Origin: a bacterium
Lineage (GTDB): Bacteria > Electryoneota > RPQS01
Direction: 5' to 3'
DNA: 7,483 nt
Assembly: GCA_018814465.1 (NCBI GenBank)
Contig: JAHIZR010000349.1
Location: forward strand, 1-7,483
A program made the translations under genes and the position numbers. The notes under the pieces are model-generated. The model saw only the letters and a program-made list of their open reading frames with translations, was not told where the DNA came from and made no database searches. Each line of letters starts with the position of its first letter. Position 1 is the stretch's first letter. This document shows, piece by piece, positions 1 to 5,241 of the stretch.

Positions 1-24
1 ATCCGCTGTTGTGCTGACGTTCAT
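1..24 (-). CDS. Start of a leftward gene, cut by the window edge
   Basis: An ATG on the minus strand at 24-22 opens a frame reading MNVSTTAD to the left edge with no stop. It is preceded by a strong Shine-Dalgarno-like AAGGAA at 35-30, five bases before the ATG. A plausible leftward promoter lies further upstream (-10 at 76-71). Eight codons are too few to identify a product, so no function is proposed. The call rests on the ribosome-binding site and promoter geometry, not on protein similarity. It could be chance, because short open frames are common. If real, the gene is transcribed divergently from the malic enzyme gene at 571. Confidence 0.4.
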
Positions 25-70
25 GTCTTTTCCTTAATGGCTATGAGTCGTCTTTATCTGTGAATCATCA

Positions 71-99
71 AATATAACAGGTTCCTTGCAGAACCGCAA
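71..99 (-). promoter_or_regulatory. Candidate leftward sigma-70-like promoter
   Basis: Read on the minus strand, TTGCGG at 99-94 and TATATT at 76-71 are separated by exactly 17 bases. The -10 matches the consensus at five of six positions; the -35 matches only at its TTG. Transcription would start near 64, leaving a leader of about 40 bases before the ATG at 24. An inverted repeat at 84-101 covers the -35 element and part of the spacer. The call is by eye, and the host's promoter consensus is unknown. Confidence 0.3.
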
Positions 100-101
100 G
101 G
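84..101. repeat. Inverted repeat CCTTGC-N6-GCAAGG, possible operator
   Basis: The arms CCTTGC (84-89) and GCAAGG (96-101) are perfect reverse complements separated by six bases. The element overlaps the candidate leftward -35 hexamer (94-99) and part of its spacer, where a repressor would typically block RNA polymerase. Arms of six bases can arise by chance, so the operator role is inference from position. Confidence 0.25.
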
Positions 102-182
102 CAAGGGAAGTCTATAGTCAGATCGCCATTAATTTATCTAAGTATATGGTTTATTGACAGAAGGAAGTAATACTGAGTGATA

Positions 183-220
183 TTGTAAGCCTGCCGTGAA
201 TGACAGGGAATCGCTTATAA
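183..220. repeat. Inverted repeat able to form an 8-bp stem
   Basis: TTGTAAGC (183-190) can pair with GCTTATAA (213-220) over eight positions, one of them a G-T (G-U in RNA) pair. Inside the stem, CTG (191-193) can pair with CAG (204-206). No T-run follows, so it is not a typical terminator. It lies in the middle of the divergent region, away from either predicted promoter. It may be a protein-binding site or chance. Confidence 0.2.
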
Positions 221-480
221 ATGGAAAGGCCAGTTTCGGCTTAGCAGACTGCGATTGATTAACGAAACTCTGCTACCTGTAATGTCACCCACTTCCCTAT
301 GCAAAAGTAATAGACGTCCCAGTATTGCTGTCCTCTCTCTTCGATTATGACTCCTTTGGGAAAATTTTCACTTTCAATCCGAGAATTATCCCCAAATATG
401 ATCGGAACCACATGTTTAATAATATTATACAATAGCTTTAAGAAGACACGAAACGTAGAAAGAGGGACGCTCAATCATAT

Positions 481-491
481 TTGCTGAGCAA
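481..491. repeat. Palindrome TTGCT-G-AGCAA over the -35 region
   Basis: TTGCT (481-485) and AGCAA (487-491) form a perfect inverted repeat around a single central base. It coincides with the predicted -35 hexamer of the malic enzyme gene, so a bound regulator would compete with RNA polymerase. The TTGC/GCAA half-sites also occur in the repeat at 84-101, though with different spacing (three bases here, six there). The operator role is inference. Confidence 0.25.
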
Positions 492-509
492 CTTAGAACT
501 CACTATATT
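481..509 (+). promoter_or_regulatory. Candidate promoter for the malic enzyme gene
   Basis: TTGCTG (481-486) and TATATT (504-509) are 17 bases apart. The -10 matches the sigma-70 consensus at five of six positions; the -35 matches mainly at TTG. The start of transcription would fall near 516, giving a leader of about 55 bases before the ATG at 571. The geometry and the -10 are the same as in the candidate leftward promoter at the other side of this region, which makes each a little more credible. A palindrome at 481-491 covers the -35. Confidence 0.35.
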
Positions 510-510
510 T

Positions 511-524
511 CAGCCGGGCGGCTG
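511..524 (+). repeat. GC-rich hairpin at the start of the malic enzyme leader
   Basis: CAGCC (511-515) pairs with GGCTG (520-524) around the four-base loop GGGC. If the predicted promoter is right, this small hairpin sits at the very 5' end of the transcript, where such stems can stabilise messages. No riboswitch consensus is recognisable. The structure is short and may be incidental. Confidence 0.2.
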
Positions 525-557
525 ACTACAGGCCGCATTCTCTATCACCCAATTGTC

Positions 558-561
558 AGGA
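558..561 (+). promoter_or_regulatory. Ribosome-binding site that decides the malic enzyme start
   Basis: AGGA at 558-561 lies nine bases before ATG 571. The frame also opens at a TTG at 553, but nothing like a Shine-Dalgarno sequence precedes that codon, and AGGA would fall inside the gene. Starting at 571 also makes residues 1 to 165 align without gaps to the paralogous protein encoded at 5241, which has its own good ribosome-binding site. Both arguments favour ATG 571. Confidence 0.6.
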
Positions 562-570
562 TCAATACCA

Positions 571-2850
571 ATGAGTCTCGCATCTGAATCTCTCAAATAC
601 CATAGCCGAGACCGGAAGGGAAAACTTGAGGTTATCCCCACTAAACCGGTTGAGACACAATACGATTTATCCCTGGCTTACACTCCGGGAGTCGCGGAGC
701 CTTGCCTGGAAATCCAGAAAGCCCCTGATACAGCGGCACTTTATACTGCACGTCAAAACCTCGTCGCGGTGGTTTCAAACGGTACTGCTGTCCTGGGACT
801 TGGCAACCTCGGCGCGCTCGCTTCCAAACCGGTCATGGAAGGCAAGGCTGTTCTCTTTAAGCGATTTGCTGATATTGATGTTTTTGATATCGAACTCAAC
901 AGCGAGGATCCCGAAGACATCATCCGAACCTGCCAACTCCTTGAACCTACCTTCGGCGGCATTAATCTTGAAGACATCTCCGCGCCCACCTGCTTCAAGA
1001 TTGAGGAGACCTTGCGCAAAACAATGAATATCCCCGTCTTCCATGATGATCAGCATGGAACGGCGATCATCTCCAGCGCAGGATTGGTGAATGCGCTTCG
1101 TGTGGCGAAAAAAGATATCGCTGACGTTCGCGTTGTGATTAACGGCGCCGGAGCGTCCGGTACCGCCTGTGCCAATATGTACATCAACATGGGAGTGAAA
1201 AAAGAAAATCTCATGCTCTGCGACAGCAAAGGCGTTATCTATGCGGGACGCGAAGATGTCGACCCTGATCATCCGCGCTACAATCCCTACAAGGCTAATT
1301 TCGCCCGAAAAACAAAGTGCCGTACACTCGATGATGCAATGAAGGATGCCGATGTCTTCTGTGGCTGTTCTGTTGCGAATGTCGTGAGCAAAGATATGCT
1401 GAAGTCCATGGCTGACCGGCCGATCGTTTTCGCGCTCGCGAATCCTGATCCCGAAATCAGCTACCCTGAAGCCAAAGCCGCCCGCAGTGATGTCATTCTT
1501 TGCACGGGACGCAGCGATTATCCGAATCAAATCAATAATGTGCTTGGTTTCCCGTCCATTTTCCGCGGCGCGCTGGACAGTCATGCCGTTGATATCAATG
1601 AACAAATGAAAATGGCAGCCGCTCATGCACTGGCGGATTTGGCAATGGAAGATGTGCCCGACTATGTCAGCGCGGCTTACGGCTTAGGTTTCCTTCGCTT
1701 CGGTCCCGAGTACCTGATTCCGAAACCCGTCGACCATCGAGTCCTGTTGCGGGTTGCCGTCGCGGTTGCCAAAGCCGCCCGCGACAGCGGGGTGGCCAAG
1801 CTCCCCATCGCGGATTTCGAAGCCTACCACAACCAGCTTGAAAAACTGCTTGGTAAGGGACGCCATGTCACAAGAATGTTCATTGACAAGGCTCGTGTCC
1901 ATCCCAAACGGATCGTTTTCCCCGAAGGAAATCATTCGAAAATCCTGCGTGCCGCCAATCTTGTGTGCAAAGAGAAAATCGGACATCCCATCTTGATCGG
2001 CTCGCGTGATTCAATCATCAATCAGGCAAACGAGCTCGGGATCTCTCTGGAAGGCATCGAGATCATGGATCCCTGGACCATTCCCGAGGATGAATTCAAT
2101 ACCTATGTGGAGGATTTGTGGAAGCATCGCCAAAGGAAAGGCATTACTCTGGACGACGCAAGACGCCTCATGCGCAATCAAAACTACCTCGGCATGATGC
2201 TCCTACGTCAAAAGAAAGCCGATGCGCTGGTCGCGGGCGTTTCACAAGCTTACGCCTATACGGTGCGTCCGGCTCTGCAATTGCTGGAGAAAAAGCACGG
2301 CATTAAGCATGTCTATGCATTGTATGCTCTTGTACTTAAGAAACGCAATATTTTCCTTGCTGATGCGGGCGTCAACCTCAACGGTCTCGAGACCGAAGAC
2401 CTTGCCGAAGTTGCAATTCTTGCCGCTGATACCGTTCGCAAAGATTTTATGTGCGAACCCCGCGTTGCGATGTTGTCCTTCTCAGATTTCGGAAGCGTCC
2501 ACCACCCGCTGGCAAAGAAGGTTGCCAATGCGGTCAAGATCGTGAAGGACATTCGCCCCGATATCATTATCGACGGTGAAATGCAAGCGGACACTGCGAT
2601 CTCCGAAAAGTGGCTGCGCACCGTTTACAAGTTCTCTTCACTGGAAGGCGAACCCGCCAATACGCTCATCTTCCCGGACATTACGAGCGCCAATATTGCC
2701 ATGAGACTGCTCAGCGAGTTCGGTGAAGGTGTACCGGTCGGTCCCGTTCTCTTGGGCATGGAAAAAGCGGTTCACTTGCTCGAGAAAAACTGCAGTGTCG
2801 GCCAGATTCTGAAAATGGCCGCCTTCGCAGCTGTGGATGCCCGCCAATAG
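571..2850 (+). CDS. maeB: Hybrid malic enzyme with phosphotransacetylase-like regulatory domain
   Basis: This cytoplasmic enzyme decarboxylates malate to pyruvate and CO2 while reducing NADP+ (or NAD+; the cofactor is not settled by sequence). The 759 residues match the usual length of the MaeB family. The malic enzyme domain spans about residues 1-415. It keeps Tyr37 (AYTPGV), the catalytic Lys92 in MEGK, metal ligands Glu134 and Asp135 (INLEDI) and Asp160 in FHDDQHGTA, a GAGASG nucleotide-binding loop at 192-197, Asn291 in LANPDPE, and Asn322-Asn323 before the FRGAL motif. The C-terminal domain (about 425-759) is phosphotransacetylase-like. The Ser, Arg and Asp used for catalysis by true Pta (LSRGCSDED in the Methanosarcina enzyme) are replaced by Glu738, Lys739 and Gln745. 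It therefore probably binds acetyl-CoA as an allosteric signal, as known for E. coli MaeB. It is convergent with its degenerate paralogue and ends at a terminator. Confidence 0.95.
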   Translation: MSLASESLKYHSRDRKGKLEVIPTKPVETQYDLSLAYTPGVAEPCLEIQKAPDTAALYTARQNLVAVVSNGTAVLGLGNLGALASKPVMEGKAVLFKRFADIDVFDIELNSEDPEDIIRTCQLLEPTFGGINLEDISAPTCFKIEETLRKTMNIPVFHDDQHGTAIISSAGLVNALRVAKKDIADVRVVINGAGASGTACANMYINMGVKKENLMLCDSKGVIYAGREDVDPDHPRYNPYKANFARKTKCRTLDDAMKDADVFCGCSVANVVSKDMLKSMADRPIVFALANPDPEISYPEAKAARSDVILCTGRSDYPNQINNVLGFPSIFRGALDSHAVDINEQMKMAAAHALADLAMEDVPDYVSAAYGLGFLRFGPEYLIPKPVDHRVLLRVAVAVAKAARDSGVAKLPIADFEAYHNQLEKLLGKGRHVTRMFIDKARVHPKRIVFPEGNHSKILRAANLVCKEKIGHPILIGSRDSIINQANELGISLEGIEIMDPWTIPEDEFNTYVEDLWKHRQRKGITLDDARRLMRNQNYLGMMLLRQKKADALVAGVSQAYAYTVRPALQLLEKKHGIKHVYALYALVLKKRNIFLADAGVNLNGLETEDLAEVAILAADTVRKDFMCEPRVAMLSFSDFGSVHHPLAKKVANAVKIVKDIRPDIIIDGEMQADTAISEKWLRTVYKFSSLEGEPANTLIFPDITSANIAMRLLSEFGEGVPVGPVLLGMEKAVHLLEKNCSVGQILKMAAFAAVDARQ

Positions 2851-2871
2851 CCTATCCGCGATTATAAATTG

Positions 2872-2904
2872 AAGGGACTGACCATTTTGGCCAGTCCCTT
2901 TTTT
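2872..2904 (+). terminator. Intrinsic terminator between the convergent genes
   Basis: AAGGGACTG (2872-2880) pairs perfectly with CAGTCCCTT (2892-2900). Two further C-G pairs form inside after one A/C mismatch, leaving a five-base loop at 2884-2888. A run of six T ends at 2904. It lies 21 bases past the malic enzyme stop, as expected for a plus-strand terminator. On the minus strand the same hairpin is followed by the less uniform CAATTTATAAT, so it may terminate the opposite operon weakly as well. No other terminator is seen for that operon in the 90-base gap. Confidence 0.85.
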
Positions 2905-2940
2905 AGATGTATGCTCTTTACCGATAACTCGAGTCTTAGT

Positions 2941-5241
2941 CTATCTGCTCCCCAGCAGATCCTCATCATCACTGCCCAGAAAGGATGCTTTCTGTTTGCG
3001 AAGATAGATCGCTTCTACGACCGCAATTGCCGTGAGGTTCACCAGCTTTTCGACGCTGGCTCCATAGGGCAGTAAATGCACCGGGAGTCGAGTTCCCATC
3101 AGTACAGGACCGATCGGGACGGCTTCACCCAGACACTGAAGAGCATGCATCGTCAGATTTCCTGATTGAAGATCGGGCGCGATCAGAATATTCGCTGAAC
3201 GCTCAAGACCGGTTAAGGGAAAAAACTCCCGACGAAGCAAGTTATCGCGCGCGGTTTCAAGCTGCATCTCACCATCGATAATCAGTTCCGGACTGCGGCT
3301 CTTCACGATCGCACAAGCCTTGCGAACTTTCTCCGCTAAAGGATGCTGTACGCTGCCGAAATTTGAGAAGGACAACATTGCCACTCGCGGCTCGATGCCC
3401 AACGCAGTACTCATCCTCGCCGTTAATAACGCGATCTCAGCAAGCTCTTCGGCATCTGGATCGATATTCACCGCACAGTCAGCCAGAATCACAACATCCT
3501 TTGGCAGCAGCACCATATGATGACTGGCGATTCGCTTGATGCCTTCCGCCGGCCCGATCACTTCAATGATCGTTCGCAACGACTCCACATAGTGCGTCGA
3601 AAACCCGCCGACCATCACATCCGCATCACCCATGTGTACCATCATCGTGGCATAGCGGTCGGCTTGGCGTACGCGTTCCGCCGCCGCTGCCTGCATTACT
3701 CCATCACGCCAGCGCATCTTGAAATACTCATCCACATAGGTCTGAAACCGCTGACTGCGGGCGGGATCGACAATTGTGATTCCGCCCAGATTGAGTCCAA
3801 GCTGTTTAACTTGTTCCCGGATCTCGTCCTCCGGCCCAAGCAGAATCGGCTGCGCAATTCCCTCATCGACCAGAATACTGCTCGCTCGCAGTATCGTCTC
3901 GTTTGAACCTTCGGGAAAGACAACGCGAAGCGGCTCCTGCCTTGCCCGCAAAATCAATCCCCGCATCGTTTCACGGCCCGTTCCGCGCCGGATTACCAGC
4001 TCCTCCTGATAAGCCTCGTCTTCATGCGGCCGATTTGCGACACCGTCGGCGATCGCCTGCCGCACAACTGCCGCCGATTCCCGCACGAAGATACGCGGAT
4101 CAAGCGGCTTTGGTATCAGATATTCCGGTCCAAAGGTGAACCGTTTGTTGCCATAAGCTCGTTCAACTTCTTCGACAATTTCTTCGCGTGCCAATTCAGC
4201 CAGTGCGCGTGCCGCCGCCAGCAGCATATTCTCTGTGATTCGTGTCGCTTGCACATCCAACGCGCCGCGCAGAATATAGGGAAAGCTTAACAGGTCGACT
4301 ATCGCATTTGGATAGCGATCAAGACTGGTCGCCACGATTACATCCTGTCGTGAGCCGCGCGCTTCATCGTAATTAATCTCCGGTTCGGGCGTCGCCATCG
4401 CAAACACGATCGGAAAACGATTCATGGAACGGATCATCTTGATATCCAGCACGCCGCCTGCCGAAGCCCCCAGCACGACGTCCGCACCCTGCATTCCCTG
4501 ACTAAGCTCAAGCTCTTTTGACTTGCTGGCGAAAGGCTGCTGGTAGGAATGCAGCGCAGGCCGTTTGAGATGCATAAGCCCCTTCCGGTCGTACATCTGG
4601 ATATTCTCAACGGGAACTCCAAGCCTGGTCAGCAGTCGAGCACAACCGACTGCGATCATCCCCGTACCGCAGATCACAATCTTGATTTGATCAAGCTGCT
4701 TTTCCACCAAATCAAGCGCGTTGATCAATGCCGCAATCGCAACCACTGCTGTGCTGTATAGATTCTCATGAAAAACCGGAATACTCATTGTTTCCGTCAA
4801 CTGATCGCAAATATACAATCCTTCCGGAGCCCGGATATCCTTCAGGTTGATCGCTCCGAAAGACGGCTCCAGCAAACGCACTGCTTCAATGATCTGGTTG
4901 GCGTCTGTCGTATCCAGCTCGAGATCGAAGACATCGATGTCCGCGAGCTGCTTAAACAGCACAGCTACTCCCTCCAGCATTGTTTTGGCGGCAGCCGGGC
5001 CGATATTGCCAAGACCGGGAACGGAGGTGCCGTTCGTTATTACTCCCACGACATTTCCGCGGGAAGTATAATCAAATGCCTTGCTGGGATCATCCCGGAT
5101 TTCTTCTGCGGGAAAGGATGCTCCGGGCAAGTAAGCAAGCCGCATTTCTCGAGGCGTCAGGCTGGGTTTGGTGGGACGCACACTGATTTTGCCTGGTCTC
5201 TCGAATGCATGATACCGCAGCGATTCCTCACGAAGGATCAT
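2941..5241 (-). CDS. Degenerate malic enzyme / phosphotransacetylase-like paralogue, probable pseudoenzyme
   Basis: This intact 766-residue protein has the same two-domain layout as the malic enzyme encoded at 571. Residues 1-165 align with it without a gap, so the fold is clearly the same. The catalytic positions are replaced: Lys92 by Val, Glu134 by Lys (INLKDI), the FHDDQHGTA motif by FHENLYSTA (Glu159, Asn160, Ser163), the malate-binding Asn by Thr284 (MATPEPE), and the Asn pair by Val315-Asp316. Tyr37 and Asp135 remain. The nucleotide loop is GTGMIA (192-197). The phosphotransacetylase-like domain (about 418-745) is well kept, but its catalytic positions are Pro725, Tyr726 and Lys732. 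A tail of about 20 residues ends in an acidic stretch. The ATG at 5241 has AAGGAA at 5254-5249, seven bases away. The start overlaps the dikinase stop by 14 bases, implying coupled translation. Neither ancestral reaction is likely, so a sensor or structural subunit is inferred. Automatic annotation would probably call it a malic enzyme. Confidence 0.9.
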   Translation of the reverse strand: MILREESLRYHAFERPGKISVRPTKPSLTPREMRLAYLPGASFPAEEIRDDPSKAFDYTSRGNVVGVITNGTSVPGLGNIGPAAAKTMLEGVAVLFKQLADIDVFDLELDTTDANQIIEAVRLLEPSFGAINLKDIRAPEGLYICDQLTETMSIPVFHENLYSTAVVAIAALINALDLVEKQLDQIKIVICGTGMIAVGCARLLTRLGVPVENIQMYDRKGLMHLKRPALHSYQQPFASKSKELELSQGMQGADVVLGASAGGVLDIKMIRSMNRFPIVFAMATPEPEINYDEARGSRQDVIVATSLDRYPNAIVDLLSFPYILRGALDVQATRITENMLLAAARALAELAREEIVEEVERAYGNKRFTFGPEYLIPKPLDPRIFVRESAAVVRQAIADGVANRPHEDEAYQEELVIRRGTGRETMRGLILRARQEPLRVVFPEGSNETILRASSILVDEGIAQPILLGPEDEIREQVKQLGLNLGGITIVDPARSQRFQTYVDEYFKMRWRDGVMQAAAAERVRQADRYATMMVHMGDADVMVGGFSTHYVESLRTIIEVIGPAEGIKRIASHHMVLLPKDVVILADCAVNIDPDAEELAEIALLTARMSTALGIEPRVAMLSFSNFGSVQHPLAEKVRKACAIVKSRSPELIIDGEMQLETARDNLLRREFFPLTGLERSANILIAPDLQSGNLTMHALQCLGEAVPIGPVLMGTRLPVHLLPYGASVEKLVNLTAIAVVEAIYLRKQKASFLGSDDEDLLGSR

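Larger units (their letters stand above)
25..570. other. Divergent intergenic region
   Basis: About 545 bases without a convincing gene separate the putative leftward start at 24 from the malic enzyme start at 571. The stretch looks richer in A and T than the flanking genes. It holds candidate promoters facing outward on both sides and several short inverted repeats: 84-101, 183-220, 232-269 and 481-491. The only sizeable open frame is a 71-codon minus-strand frame at 474-259. It begins with TTG right after a stop and has no ribosome-binding site, so it is not annotated as a gene. No tRNA, rRNA or CRISPR pattern is visible. Confidence 0.6.

Noticed and set aside
154..186. TTGACA at 154-159 as a plus-strand promoter
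   Set aside because: The -35 matches the consensus perfectly, but no acceptable -10 lies 16 to 18 bases downstream (best is TGATAT at 18). The pair at 481-509 is better placed for the malic enzyme gene.
232..269. Inverted repeat AGTTTCG / CGAAACT with a 24-base loop
   Set aside because: The arms are only seven bases with a long loop, no T-run follows and it is not at a predicted promoter. Chance is a sufficient explanation.
259..474. A 71-codon minus-strand open frame in the intergenic region
   Set aside because: It begins with TTG directly after an in-frame TGA and has no ribosome-binding site. Its C-terminal half (WDVYYFCIGKWVTLQVAEF) looks somewhat protein-like, so an old gene fragment is possible, but nothing identifies it.
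553..570. TTG 553 as the start of the malic enzyme gene
   Set aside because: No ribosome-binding site precedes it; AGGA at 558-561 serves ATG 571; and the paralogue aligns from ATG 571 without gaps.
775..1626. A long 283-codon minus-strand open frame inside the malic enzyme gene
   Set aside because: It lies wholly opposite a strongly conserved coding sequence and its translation resembles no known family. It is a shadow of the real gene's codon pattern.
2869..3075. A 68-codon plus-strand frame starting at the terminator hairpin
   Set aside because: It runs through the terminator and the opposite strand of the degenerate malic enzyme's C-terminus, with no ribosome-binding site of its own.
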